Notes: a model not told the origin generated them from the sequence alone. A stretch of 64,000 nucleotides of DNA from CALGLS01 sp965222105 (GCA_965222105.1 CBDCTQ010000059.1:1-64000), one strand, 5' to 3'. Counted from the stretch's first letter, positions 7,504 through 16,557 are shown. A program made the numbers and translations.

Positions 7504-9342
7504 TTAATATATCAATTTCTCCATATATATCTGCAAAAAGGTGGGATTGATCTTCCCATCCGTTTCGCTGAGGTTTTGAATGATGCGGTCGATCACCGAA
7601 TTGTCTTCAAATTCGATGTCGTAATGAGCCGCCATCCCTTCTATGATGGTGTGCGCCTGTTCTGTATCGATGGGGTCGATCCGCAGGCGGCTGTCGAGCA
7701 GATCGGGCATAATGGTTTCAAAATCGGAAAGATGGGCAAAAAACTCCTCCCGAACCACAAAGACCAACCGCGTATTGGGGTGGTTCTTGACCAAAACGTT
7801 CAAATGCATGTACAACCGGTCGCGTTGCTGCTCATCGTCCAGCCAAATGAAAAATTCTTCAAACTGGTCGAGAATCACCACTTCATTGCCCTCTGTAACA
7901 CCATTGTTGGAAACCAATGAGCGATATAAAAGATCCTCCGGTGGCTGGCCTTCGCCAAACAAGTCTTCCAGCTCTTCGATCATCGCCGGCCCAATGCGCA
8001 CATAATGGGTGGTGAAGTATTTTTCCAGCCTCGGAAGGAGCCCTGCCAGCACCAGAGATGTCTTACCCACCCCCATAGCGCCGTACACCGTTGTGGTGCG
8101 CGACTGAGGTTCGTTGGCTACTTTGTCGAACAGCGTTTTTATTTCCCGGTCGCGGCCAAAAAACAAACGGGTCAGTGACTGGTTGTAAGCATAATACCCT
8201 ATCCGGGAGTTTTCAGGCACCGGATAGGTCGAATCGGCAAGGGGCGGCATCCGGTACAGTTCCACTTCGGCTGCGGCAATGCGGGCAGCCAGACTGTCGT
8301 GGGTCAGCTCAAATTGCTCGTTTTCCAAAGGACGCAAAATCCGTCTGTTGACAAAAAAGTTGAGGTAATCCAAAATTTCCTGATCGCTAAATCCGGGCAA
8401 GAGGTGGAGGAGGCGATGTTGGCGCACTGGTATTTTTGTGCCTTTGTTGGTCACAAATATTTTCAAGAACCGAAGCGCCGTATTTTTGTCTCCATAGGTA
8501 TCGTGAAAAGCATTCAGTTGTTCTTCCATAAAATCGACCAGCACGTCATCGATCCGGCCGGTGGCTTCCAGAAGTTGATGATCGAAACGGATTTGTTCTG
8601 CATTTTTGGCGTAAGCCTTGCGGTAAAGCATATCCAAAAACACCTGCAGATAGGGCAACTGAACCCGCCCGCGCTCTTCGGTAATGACGTTGACGATCTC
8701 TTCGGCAACCCCCTCCTCCAATTCAATACCGAACTTGGAACAAGTCCGGGTAATGACCTCCCTTGTGTTGGCCAGGCTCATGGGTTCGACCCGCAACCGC
8801 TTGTTGAACAACTCGGGGATCACCTTTTCAAAATCGTACAACTGAGCGATGTATTCTTCGCGCATGGCAATGATGATCTTGCAGGGCAGGTCGTTTTGTT
8901 CCAGCAGATTGGCAATGTCGCGGATGAAAACATCCTGTTCTTCCTTCGTTCCCAGAATGAATAATTCCTCAAACTGGTCGAAGATGAGAAAGATGGGTTT
9001 GTAGTAATCCAGAAAAAGCGAATTGATCATTTCCGGAAGGGAGAGGTCGTCTTCCAGGGGCGTTTTTGCATGGTCGAGAATGGCCTGGCGCAGAGAGTCA
9101 TTGATATTTGTTTGCCGCCGGATGAACAAATCGAACCAATCCGTTTTTTTAAACCGGCTGGCCAGCCCGCATCGGATCAGGCTGGTTTTGCCCGTACCCG
9201 ACTGTCCGTACACCAGTATGAGGCTGGTGTGAAAACACATCTCGTAGAGCTGCTCGATCTCCCGGTCGCGGCCGAAAAAGATGTCGCGGTCTTCGAGTGT
9301 GTACGGGTCTAAGAGCTTAAACGGACTATTAATGTTTCTCAT
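7504..9342 (-). CDS. nSTAND-type NTPase with two tandem P-loop modules
   Basis: 612 residues built from two homologous STAND NTPase modules. Module 1 has an F-F-G-R-D-R-E-I box (22-29), Walker A GQSGTGKT (46-53) and Walker B FDQFEEL (121-127), followed by a winged-helix region up to T-H-D-S-L (347-351). Module 2 repeats the F-F-G-R-D-R-E-I box (394-401), Walker A GAMGVGKT (421-428) and Walker B LDQFEE (491-496), but stops at F-L-Q-I-Y-M-E-K-L-I-Y before its own winged helix, which is encoded at the start of the next gene. STAND ATPases switch from a closed ADP form to an ATP-bound oligomer on ligand sensing and act as hubs for effectors. Here the effector is most likely the CHAT protease gene 9 bp upstream. 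Both nucleotide sites look intact. Confidence 0.88.
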   Translation of the reverse strand: MRNINSPFKLLDPYTLEDRDIFFGRDREIEQLYEMCFHTSLILVYGQSGTGKTSLIRCGLASRFKKTDWFDLFIRRQTNINDSLRQAILDHAKTPLEDDLSLPEMINSLFLDYYKPIFLIFDQFEELFILGTKEEQDVFIRDIANLLEQNDLPCKIIIAMREEYIAQLYDFEKVIPELFNKRLRVEPMSLANTREVITRTCSKFGIELEEGVAEEIVNVITEERGRVQLPYLQVFLDMLYRKAYAKNAEQIRFDHQLLEATGRIDDVLVDFMEEQLNAFHDTYGDKNTALRFLKIFVTNKGTKIPVRQHRLLHLLPGFSDQEILDYLNFFVNRRILRPLENEQFELTHDSLAARIAAAEVELYRMPPLADSTYPVPENSRIGYYAYNQSLTRLFFGRDREIKTLFDKVANEPQSRTTTVYGAMGVGKTSLVLAGLLPRLEKYFTTHYVRIGPAMIEELEDLFGEGQPPEDLLYRSLVSNNGVTEGNEVVILDQFEEFFIWLDDEQQRDRLYMHLNVLVKNHPNTRLVFVVREEFFAHLSDFETIMPDLLDSRLRIDPIDTEQAHTIIEGMAAHYDIEFEDNSVIDRIIQNLSETDGKINPTFLQIYMEKLIY

Positions 9343-9351
9343 ATATTTTGA

Positions 9352-11079
9352 TTAACCCAAAATAAGCTGGCTGAAGTTGACGAAATCGGATTTGATGCCA
9401 GGGTATTTTTGGTCGTTGATCATCAGTTTGTCGCCGGTGTTAAAGGCAAATTTATAATGATAATTGCCGCCCTGCTGGTCGAAATGGGAGAAAAAATACA
9501 GCTTTGACTTCTTCTCTCCGATCAGGGCATTCTCGTCGATAATGAAAGGAGACAGATTGAGGTATTCCGAAAAATTGTCTTTCGCTTTGAGCAAAATTAC
9601 GGCATTGTTGTCGGTAAAGGTATCGTACATGGCCTCTTCGTCGAGGAGTCCGGCTGTGATGTTGTCGAGGAATACCTTTTTGACCCGGTAACTCGGATCT
9701 TTATGGCGGGCCTTGATCAGACCGATCCCCTTTACGGTAACGAGTTTGTATTTGATCAGGAATCCCAGCTTTTGAAAAATATGACTCAGATGGCGCTCCG
9801 CATTGACGCAATAAGTACGCATCTCCTCAGCGCTCATTTTTTCTTTTTCTTTGTAAAGTTGTTGTTTGATCTGTTGGAGGTATTCGTGCGCCCCCGAAAA
9901 AACCGGATCGTTGTTGATCAGTTGGCGCAACTCCTTCAATTCGTCGATGAAATACGACACCTCGTTTTCCTCAAATACTTTCCGGATCGACCGCAACAAC
10001 TGCATATAGTCGTAAAAAGACAGCTCCTCCACCTCCAGTTGAAAATAATCGGCGATCACTTTCCGGGTTTCTTCCGAAATGACCGCGTCGCCTTTTCCAA
10101 ACTTCAAATCCCACAACTGAGAAAGCATGGCAAATACCACCAACTCCGTCAAACTGTTGTAAGTGCTGATGATCTGCTCGAGCCGGTCCTGGCCGATCTC
10201 GTCGAGTGCAAAAAGCCGTCTGATCTGGTCGCCGATGGGGGCCGGCACGCTGTCCATGATGGCTTGTCGTACTTTTCGGATCTCCACACTCTGCCCTTTC
10301 TGATGTTTGAACAGGGCAAACTCCAGGTATTCGTTGTACGGAGCAAAGGCTTCAAAAAGCGTTTGGGTCAGATAAGTGTTGATGGGTACTTGTTCGGGAG
10401 TGGAAGCAGCAGTCGTGTCTTCTATTATAATACTTTTGTGGCTTTTGCGCGGTAGTTTCCATTTGAGTACTTCCTGCTGGTTGTCGGATACAAATAGCCC
10501 CCAGGGCATATCTGTTTTTTCAAAAACTTTTTTTCGGGCAATGCCCCGGTATATCTGCACATCGCTACCCTCTCTGGTTTTGAGTGCGGCGGCAGCGGTT
10601 TTAAAAGCCTCTTCCAGTGAAAACTGATTGGCCAGGGCCTTGTAAAAAGCAGCCGCAAATTCCATTGCCCGCTTGTCGTTGACGGGTACCGAGGTGGCGA
10701 TCACTGCCGGGATGCCCAATTCCAACAACAAGTCCACCTGTCCTTTGGTAGAACAACCGTTCAAAAACACCACCTTGAGCCGGCCTTGTTGTGCCAACAA
10801 TTGCGCCACCCCATCGGCATGAGCCTCTTCGCCACTGAGCATCAGCCGCTCACTGTTGGCATGACCGCCATAGTGAAACAGCACCACCCGATCTTTAAAC
10901 TCGGTGAGGTATTGTACGATGTCATCCGTCTCCGCAGTAGGTTCCCGATACAGTTGAAAATACTGTTCGCTTTCCAACGGAATTAGTTCATCGCAAATAG
11001 CTTTGCGCTCTTCATCCAACAACCCCAATGGGTCTTCGGTCGTATTGGCGAAAGCAAGAAAAACAACAGGTAGCTCCAT
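9352..11079 (-). CDS. CHAT-domain caspase-like protease with C-terminal effector/adaptor region
   Basis: 575 residues. The N-terminal 180 residues form a CHAT (caspase HetF associated with TPRs) domain. The catalytic dyad is visible as His73 in H-Y-G-G-H-A and Cys109 in F-L-N-G-C-S-T, each after a hydrophobic strand as in caspase-like peptidases. Residues 180-575 are mostly helical with a mixed alpha/beta end and match no family I can name; this part could bind the STAND partner. There is no signal peptide or membrane helix, so it is cytoplasmic. The gene ends 9 bp before the STAND NTPase gene, implying translational coupling. In known CHAT/STAND arrangements the NTPase activates the protease, which cleaves a target or causes cell death. 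That role is inferred here; no substrate is apparent. Confidence 0.85.
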   Translation of the reverse strand: MELPVVFLAFANTTEDPLGLLDEERKAICDELIPLESEQYFQLYREPTAETDDIVQYLTEFKDRVVLFHYGGHANSERLMLSGEEAHADGVAQLLAQQGRLKVVFLNGCSTKGQVDLLLELGIPAVIATSVPVNDKRAMEFAAAFYKALANQFSLEEAFKTAAAALKTREGSDVQIYRGIARKKVFEKTDMPWGLFVSDNQQEVLKWKLPRKSHKSIIIEDTTAASTPEQVPINTYLTQTLFEAFAPYNEYLEFALFKHQKGQSVEIRKVRQAIMDSVPAPIGDQIRRLFALDEIGQDRLEQIISTYNSLTELVVFAMLSQLWDLKFGKGDAVISEETRKVIADYFQLEVEELSFYDYMQLLRSIRKVFEENEVSYFIDELKELRQLINNDPVFSGAHEYLQQIKQQLYKEKEKMSAEEMRTYCVNAERHLSHIFQKLGFLIKYKLVTVKGIGLIKARHKDPSYRVKKVFLDNITAGLLDEEAMYDTFTDNNAVILLKAKDNFSEYLNLSPFIIDENALIGEKKSKLYFFSHFDQQGGNYHYKFAFNTGDKLMINDQKYPGIKSDFVNFSQLILG

Positions 11080-11163
11080 GTTCCAAAAAATTCACATCTA
11101 ACAATTCTTTCACAATAGTATGTCGCAAGGAGATTGTTGGTTAATTAATGTTACCCGCAGCAA

Positions 11164-12327
11164 TCAATCCTCTACAAAATTGCCGACGGCCATACCACGT
11201 ACTTCCCCCAGATTGGAAGCATGTACCGTAGCTGCACTCACCGGAAAGGTGATGCGTTTGCCCAGAATTTCGCGGTCGGTATTGTTGACCCAAAATACTT
11301 CCTGCGTATCTTCATCTATATACAAAAAAGACACCTCTCCCACAATGGGGCCGGCATCTTCCAGCACTTCTCCGGTATTCGGATCAAATCTCTTTATATA
11401 GTTGATGCCATTTTCGTTTTCCACGAAATAAAGGAGTCCATTGCTGTCGTCGAAGTCCAGATCGAAAAAGGCATTGCCGACAAGGGCTACTACAGTATTG
11501 CCATTTTCCAGTTTGAATATGCTGTTGCCGCCCTTGTTGGTCCAATACAAAACATTGTTTACACGATCGAAGGTAAGGTAAACGAAATCCGACTGGACCG
11601 GTCCAGTGACTACATCGGTCATCACTCCAGTGGTGCCGTAGGCCTCCGTTGATCGAATGAACATATTGCCGTTTTCGGTTCCGGAGAGGTAGGCAAATCC
11701 ATCGCCGGGGTCGAGTGCGGTGTCGAAAAATACCCGGTCGCTTTGCTCGTCGGGAGGCACCGGAAACTGGAGGTCGGCATTGTTGGGGTAGCAACTGGCC
11801 AACAGGGCCAACGGAGCGGCAAACAGTTTTTGACGACCATTGTCGTAATCCATTCCACCACCCGCTTCGGGCAATCCTACCTCGTAGGAGATGGCCACGT
11901 AGTTGCCCGCATCCGGAAAGTCGATCACTTTGGCGATAAGCCGCACATTGGTCCCATTCGATTCAAAAAAGGACAGGGCCCGGTCGCTGTTGAGGTAGGG
12001 ATAGTCCCGTATGGTGATGGTAAGGGTTTCCTGGCACTCGTGTTTGCCTTTGGAGGTGGTCAGGGTCACATCGAAGTCGCCACTGGCATCAAAGTCGACC
12101 GTGTCGCGGTATTGGTCGGAGGTAAAACCCTGCACATTCCAGGAGTACTCGTTGGCTTCGTTGTGACGCGGTTCGAGCAATACCCCCTCCGGAGCCATGC
12201 CATCGTGATACAAAAAGGTAGGGCTAAAGTCGGCAGGAGCCACTTTGCAGTCTTTTTTGCAGGCTGTCGCCAAAAAGCACAGAGTAGCAAGCAGTAAATA
12301 TAGTTGTCTTTTGCAAAAGCTCATCAT
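11164..12327 (-). CDS. Lipoprotein: PKD-like domain plus YWTD-type beta-propeller (paralogue 3 of 3)
   Basis: 387 residues. The SpII signal peptide ends in L-A-T-A-C, giving a lipid-anchored Cys followed by K-K-D. A PKD-like Ig fold follows (about 30-110, with EYSWNVQG in place of the usual YxWxFGDG). The rest contains repeats like those of six-bladed YWTD propellers: V-L-Y-W-T-N-K-G-G-N-S-I-F-K-L and E-V-F-W-V-N-N-T-D-R-E-I-L. It shares its plan with the two genes upstream (12363-13503 and 13521-14672). It is the last of the three and lies 84 bp ahead of the CHAT gene on the same strand. It is probably exported to the outer membrane, perhaps facing outward. The binding partner is unknown. 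Confidence 0.8.
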   Translation of the reverse strand: MMSFCKRQLYLLLATLCFLATACKKDCKVAPADFSPTFLYHDGMAPEGVLLEPRHNEANEYSWNVQGFTSDQYRDTVDFDASGDFDVTLTTSKGKHECQETLTITIRDYPYLNSDRALSFFESNGTNVRLIAKVIDFPDAGNYVAISYEVGLPEAGGGMDYDNGRQKLFAAPLALLASCYPNNADLQFPVPPDEQSDRVFFDTALDPGDGFAYLSGTENGNMFIRSTEAYGTTGVMTDVVTGPVQSDFVYLTFDRVNNVLYWTNKGGNSIFKLENGNTVVALVGNAFFDLDFDDSNGLLYFVENENGINYIKRFDPNTGEVLEDAGPIVGEVSFLYIDEDTQEVFWVNNTDREILGKRITFPVSAATVHASNLGEVRGMAVGNFVED

Positions 12328-12362
12328 CAGCTCGATTTTCGTTTCCCGAAAGGGGGAGACGA

Positions 12363-13503
12363 TTAATTACTAAAATTGGCAACGGCAATGGCGCGTGGAT
12401 TGGTCACATCCGTCAGTACCACTTCCCGGTTAGCTCCTGGTGAAGCAAGGCTGGTTTTGTAGATGACCTGCTCTCCGCTATCCGACCAAAAGAGTTCCTG
12501 TTTCGACTCCAGAATGTCCAGCCCCAATATGGGTTCTTCACTGGCATTTGACACCACGACTTCAAAGACTTGTGGGTTTTCATGCCGGAGCCGCAGAATG
12601 TCGTATTGGCCGTTGCCGTCATTATCTTCAACAAAATACAACCATTTTTCGGTATTATCATAAGCCAGAGCATATTTTGCTGCAGAAGGACTGCCCGGGT
12701 ATATGGTGGCCACGTCTCCCAGGATGGTGTAAGAGATGCCAAGTAGTGTCGTACATGCCATTGGTGAAGTACACCCGGTCATTGGCGGCGTCGAGGGTAA
12801 GGTCGCGCAGCCATCCATCCATAAAAAAGGCTTCTTGGGTAGGAATTTCTGTCCCCTCTGTGTCTATGGAGAATATGGAGTAGTACCCATCGGAGAGTCG
12901 GTCGAAATAGACACGCTTATCGTCCGAGTCGACAGCCAGGGCGGTGATCTCCTCCCAGGCTTCTTCGGTGTAGATGATCTCGCGATCGACGCCGTTGGGA
13001 AAGGCCCGTTTGATGGAGCCGGAGTAATAAAGCTGCCCGGTGTCATCGTCGTAGTCCATGCCTCCACTGGCTCCGGCATTGTCGAAAGACAGCCAGAAGG
13101 GGTCCGACCCGTCGATGCCGGCAGTACCCACCTCGCCATTGCCTTGTACAACGGTCAGGGCAGTACCGGAGGGGAAGTTGTTGAGGGTGAGTCCTTCGCT
13201 ATTGGTTTTGCTGTGTTTGCCGGATTTAACGGTAAGTTGAGCAGAGAAACTGCCTGCAGTTTGAAATACCACGGCCACATTTTGGCCCGACCGGGGTGGC
13301 AGCCCCTGGATGATCCATTCATAACTGTCGGCATCGTCGAAGCGGGCCGACAATTCGACGGTATCCGTCACCATACCGCCGTTTTTGTGGGAAATATTGA
13401 AGTCGGCTGAAAATCCTTCCGGTGCTTTTTTGCAGCTTCCAGTCAGGCAGATCAGCCCAGTGAGCAGGCAGAGTTGGATGAGGTTATAGATGTTTGTTTT
13501 CAT
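12363..13503 (-). pseudogene. Lipoprotein: PKD-like plus YWTD-type beta-propeller (paralogue 2 of 3), frameshifted
   Basis: The 5' frame (from 13503) encodes a signal peptide with lipobox L-T-G-S-C, a PKD-like domain and the first propeller blades. It runs off frame after ...F-T-N-G-M-Y-D-T-T near 12741. The 3' part continues one base out of register to stop at 12363 with ...A-K-Y-A-L-A-Y-D-N-T-E-K-W-L-Y-F... and L-F-W-S-D-S-G-E-Q-V-I-Y-K. Removing one base near 12741 restores 380 codons, matching the sister genes (387 and 383 residues). Given the same kind of one-base insertion elsewhere in the window, it is probably an intact gene with a sequencing error. Spacing is 17 bp from the upstream paralogue and 35 bp to the downstream one. 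Confidence 0.75.
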
Positions 13504-13520
13504 GATATGATGTTGTTTTT

Positions 13521-14672
13521 TTAATTTTCAAAATCTCCCACCGCCAGTGCTTTGGGATTAGTGACATCGGTAAAAACGACTTCGGGCGTGGCCCCCGGAT
13601 CATTCAGCTCCAACCGATAGATGGCATTTTCATCGCTGTCGGACCAAAACAATTGTTGTTTTGATTCGAGGATGTCGATGCCCAAAATGGGTTGGGCACT
13701 GGCATCATCTACTACCAACTCCGGGGCGACTCCAAATACCGGGACAATGCGGTAAATTTCGTATAGCATATCAAAATCCAGGTCACCCGTAAAGTAGAGC
13801 CAATCTTCGGTGTTATCGTAGACCAGGGCATACAAATTGGCATTGTGACTAAATAAAATGCCAACGTCATTACCGACTGCAAATCGGATGTTGCTTTGGT
13901 CAGCACAAGTAAAATAGGCTTTATTATCGGCTTTGTGCAAGGTCATGTCCAAAACGGTACAATCGGAAAATGAACCAATAACAAATTCGGTGTTCCCATC
14001 TGTATCAACTGAAGAAATGAACCCGCCGATGATATTATGATTTACTGCAAAGAAAACGCGCTGGTCTTCCGGGTCTACTGCGAGGTCGACGATACGGTCC
14101 GTCGGATCGGCCAGTGGATCGGATACTATTGTGACCGATTGGGCGCCGTTGGGAAAAGAGCGGATAATGGAGCCGGTGTAGTAGAGTTCGCGGGAATGGT
14201 CATCGTAATCCATTCTACCATCACTGTCGGCAGAAAGGTCGTCGATGGGAAGTAAAAACGGATCGCTACCATCAATACCAATGGTGCCGAGCTCACCATT
14301 GCCCTGAAAAACGGTTAGGGTAGAACCGCCATTTGGCGGAAAATTATCCACCTCGAAGGATTCGCTCCTTTCTTTGGTATGTTTGCCCGATTTGACGGTT
14401 AGCTTGATCGAGAAAACATCTACGTTGGAGATGGGCTCGATGTGGTGTTGTCCCGACCCAATACTCAGCCCCTGAAGTTGCCAGTCGTAGCTATCGGCAC
14501 CCGCAAAATCGGCCCTGAGTTCGAGGGTGTCCGGTGCCATGCCGTCGTTGTACAGGCTGAGGTTGAAATCGGCGGAAAACCCGGTGGGGGGAGGGTCGTC
14601 TTTGCAGCCTGATGTCAGAGAACAGAGTGCGGCAAGCAGGCTTATAAAAAGCAATTGATGTTGCGTTCGCAT
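13521..14672 (-). CDS. Lipoprotein: PKD-like domain plus YWTD-type beta-propeller (paralogue 1 of 3)
   Basis: 383 residues. The lipobox L-T-S-G-C is followed by K-D-D, an acidic pattern like the surface-export signals of Bacteroidota lipoproteins (inference). A PKD-like domain (about 30-110, S-Y-D-W-Q-L-Q-G) precedes a propeller with blade motifs L-F-W-S-D-S-D-E-N-A-I-Y-R-L and D-W-L-Y-F-T-G-D. The C-terminus T-D-V-T-N-P-K-A-L-A-V matches paralogue 2. It is first of the six closely spaced minus-strand genes ending with the WD40 protein; a candidate promoter lies at 14882-14912. Confidence 0.8.
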   Translation of the reverse strand: MRTQHQLLFISLLAALCSLTSGCKDDPPPTGFSADFNLSLYNDGMAPDTLELRADFAGADSYDWQLQGLSIGSGQHHIEPISNVDVFSIKLTVKSGKHTKERSESFEVDNFPPNGGSTLTVFQGNGELGTIGIDGSDPFLLPIDDLSADSDGRMDYDDHSRELYYTGSIIRSFPNGAQSVTIVSDPLADPTDRIVDLAVDPEDQRVFFAVNHNIIGGFISSVDTDGNTEFVIGSFSDCTVLDMTLHKADNKAYFTCADQSNIRFAVGNDVGILFSHNANLYALVYDNTEDWLYFTGDLDFDMLYEIYRIVPVFGVAPELVVDDASAQPILGIDILESKQQLFWSDSDENAIYRLELNDPGATPEVVFTDVTNPKALAVGDFEN

Positions 14673-14881
14673 AAGTTAAGTGAGTTTTTAAGGTGTGTAT
14701 GGTGGTTGTGCGGTACAGTTGAAGGCCGGAAATTTATTTGGGAAAGCAGAAATGGGGATGCGTTTAGGCAAAGGTGTTGACACGCATATCATTACAAGGG
14801 TTCGCCTGATAACTTCAGCCGGGAGATCATGAATGTTCATTTTCAAAGGTTTAATGGGTAATGAACTTATAATCAAAACGT

Positions 14882-14912
14882 TAAAGATAGTTCTTTTCGT
14901 TCAATTCAACAA
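14882..14912 (-). promoter_or_regulatory. Candidate promoter of the lipoprotein/CHAT/STAND cluster
   Basis: On the minus strand, TATCTTTA (14889-14882) is one base off the Bacteroidota -7 box TAnnTTTG. A TTG lies 17 or 20 bp upstream, fitting the -33 element. It is about 210 bp ahead of the first lipoprotein gene, and nothing else codes between 14673 and 15011. Confidence 0.4.
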
Positions 14913-15011
14913 GAAAAAAAGCTAAATCACATTTTTTTAACGTTAATCTACAAAAAAAGAAACTTTTTTGAACGAGCTGTGGTTAGGGTGTTTATCCTTT
15001 TTGCCGAAAGG

Positions 15012-15295
15012 CTTTGAAAAGCCCCCCCCTATATAAACAGGGAAAAATCGTTACCTTTATGATACTTATGGCAGACAATACGACGAATCAGGACCATTAC
15101 GATAAAATCTTCGACGAAGAATTTTATCCGCTGGCCGATGCCCTGTACACATTCTTTGAAAAGCCCCCCCCTATTAAACAGGGAAAAATCGTTACCTTTA
15201 TGATACTTATGGCAGACAATACGACGAATCAGGACCATTACGATAAAATCTTCGACGAAGAATTTTATCCGCTGGCCGATGCCCTGTACACATTC
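15012..15295 (+). repeat. Tandem duplication (142 + 141 bp) over the start of the ECF sigma gene
   Basis: Positions 15012-15153 and 15154-15294 are near identical; the only difference seen is one base in the TATATAAA/TATTAAA segment. Each copy contains an A/G-rich leader, a run of eight C, the sigma start codons and the first 30 or so codons. Confidence 0.92.
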
Positions 15296-15792
15296 GCCTT
15301 CAACCTAACATACAACGAGGCCGACGCCGCCGACCTGGTACAGGAAACTTATCTCAAAGCCTATCGCTTTATCTCTCGCTACCACGAAGGGACCAACGCG
15401 AAGGCCTGGCTGTTCAAAATCCTGAAAAATGCGTTCATCAACCAATACAGGAAAAACAGCAAACAGCCCACCAAGGTAGACCTGGAGGACTTCATCAGCT
15501 ACCGCGACGGGGAAGAAGGCTCTAACCTCAGCGGCTATGTCGACCTGCGGGAAGAACTGTACCAGAACATGATCGGAGACGAGGTGACTCCTGGCTGTCA
15601 ACGCTTTACCGGTCGATTTCAGGGTGGTCATCATCCTGTGCGACATTGAAGGCTTTTTCTTACGAAGAAATTGCCAAAATCGTTGACATCCCCATTGGCA
15701 CCGTCCGCTCGCGTTTGCACCGTGGCCGGAATATGCTCAAAGAAAAACTGCGGGCTTACGCCGAATCGCAGGGATACACCGAAAATAGATAA
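15209..15792 (+). pseudogene. ECF RNA polymerase sigma factor (sigma-70 family), frameshifted as read
   Basis: Start ATG 15209 gives MADNTTNQDHYDKIF. Region 2 is intact: F-Y-P-L-A-D-A-L-Y-T-F-A-F-N-L-T and D-A-A-D-L-V-Q-E-T-Y-L-K-A-Y-R. The region-4 helix-turn-helix is clear further on (S-Y-E-E-I-A-K-I-V-D-I-P-I-G-T-V-R-S-R-L-H-R-G-R) but two frames away. One extra C near 15591 and one extra T in the run 15654-15658 explain both shifts; removing them gives a 193-residue ECF protein ending at the TAA at 15790. Because of the upstream duplication an in-frame ATG at 15068 could add 47 residues to the N-terminus. The anti-sigma-like gene at 16074 is its likely partner. It is probably functional if the extra bases are sequencing errors. 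Confidence 0.82.
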
Positions 15793-15813
15793 TTGATTAA
15801 AGCTGGTTGGAAC

Positions 15814-15942
15814 ATGATCGATCTGCGCCCAAATAGTATCAATGCCTGGTTTTGTACAACGGATAAAGATGTACCAACACCAGCCGACGTGGTAACGACC
15901 TGCGGAGCCGGTACTTCCCAACCCGCCGCCATACCCGATTAG
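15814..15942 (+). CDS. Possible 42-residue small protein
   Basis: ATG at 15814 to TAG at 15942, 22 bp after the sigma stop codon and directly ahead of a terminator-like hairpin. The peptide has two Cys and a Thr/Pro-rich tail, with no recognisable family. It could be chance. Confidence 0.25.
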   Translation: MIDLRPNSINAWFCTTDKDVPTPADVVTTCGAGTSQPAAIPD

Positions 15943-15950
15943 CAATCTAT

Positions 15951-15995
15951 GGAAAAGCCAATTTGTCTGACATGTACAAATTGGCTTTCCTCGTT
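15951..15995 (+). terminator. Terminator-like hairpin after the sigma factor
   Basis: A 15-bp stem with one bulged A (15951-15966 with 15976-15990) is followed by TCGTTTTAAT. The T tract is short, so termination may be partial, leaving some read-through into the anti-sigma-like gene. Confidence 0.6.
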
Positions 15996-16073
15996 TTAAT
16001 ACATCACCAAAAACCCGCCAAAGCCAATGTGCAAGACATGAACCAAATTATTTCAACCAAAAATTTTCAAACA

Positions 16074-16313
16074 ATGGGTAACCTTCAAAATCATCTGACC
16101 CTCGTTGACAAAGTCAACCTGTACTTAGACAACGAACTCAGCAAAGAAGCAGAACGCGAACTGCTAATAGAACTCAAGCAAAATCCCATTTACAGAGATG
16201 TTTTGAGTAAGGAAAAATCCTTTAGAGAATTTTTAAGAAGCCGCATCCAAAGGCGTAAAGTCTCTCCCGCCCTCATCCAGTCTATCAAAGACAAAATCAA
16301 AACTACCGCTTAG
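16074..16313 (+). CDS. Small anti-sigma-like protein
   Basis: 80 residues if started at the ATG at 16074 (MGNLQNHLTLVDKVNLYLD); the open frame reaches back to 15963, but that part overlaps the hairpin. The segment V-N-L-Y-L-D-N-E-L-S-K-E-A-E-R-E-L-L-I-E-L resembles the N-terminal helices of anti-sigma factors (LxxYLDGELSxEE), here without the Cys/His zinc ligands. The tail F-L-R-S-R-I-Q-R-R-K-V-S-P-A-L-I-Q-S-I-K is typical of short anti-sigma proteins next to ECF genes in Bacteroidota. There is no membrane helix, so it would be a soluble regulator binding the sigma factor. The assignment rests mostly on position and the helix pattern. Confidence 0.6.
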   Translation: MGNLQNHLTLVDKVNLYLDNELSKEAERELLIELKQNPIYRDVLSKEKSFREFLRSRIQRRKVSPALIQSIKDKIKTTA

Positions 16314-16338
16314 CTTTTTCTCCTAACCTGGTCGCTTA

Positions 16339-16372
16339 GGCTCGCTCGAAATTTAAATTACCGACATCTTTG
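16339..16372 (+). repeat. Dispersed motif GGCTCGCTCGAAA, locus B, ending in a -7-like box
   Basis: Shares about 30 of 34 positions, allowing a gap, with 45773-45806 on the minus strand, and its first 25 bases with 7471-7500. It ends in CATCTTTG, close to the -7 consensus TAnnTTTG. Confidence 0.5.
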
Positions 16373-16504
16373 ACAAAATTTGCAAATAAGCGATTGATAA
16401 TGAGCGTTTTGTAAGTTTTTCAAAGATCCAAAAGAGGGAATTTAATTTTTGAGCTTTATTAACCGATCAACGGACCCTCGTCGGAAATGAGGTATCCCAA
16501 CAGA

Positions 16505-16537
16505 TTTGCTTTGCCCTGCGATATTTCACTACCTTTG
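16505..16537 (+). promoter_or_regulatory. Promoter of prfA (Bacteroidota type)
   Basis: TACCTTTG at 16530-16537 matches the -7 consensus TAnnTTTG exactly. TTTG at 16505-16508 lies 21 bp upstream as the -33 element. The start codon of prfA is 20 bp downstream. Confidence 0.65.
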
Positions 16538-16557
16538 TCCGGCAAACCAGATTTGAT

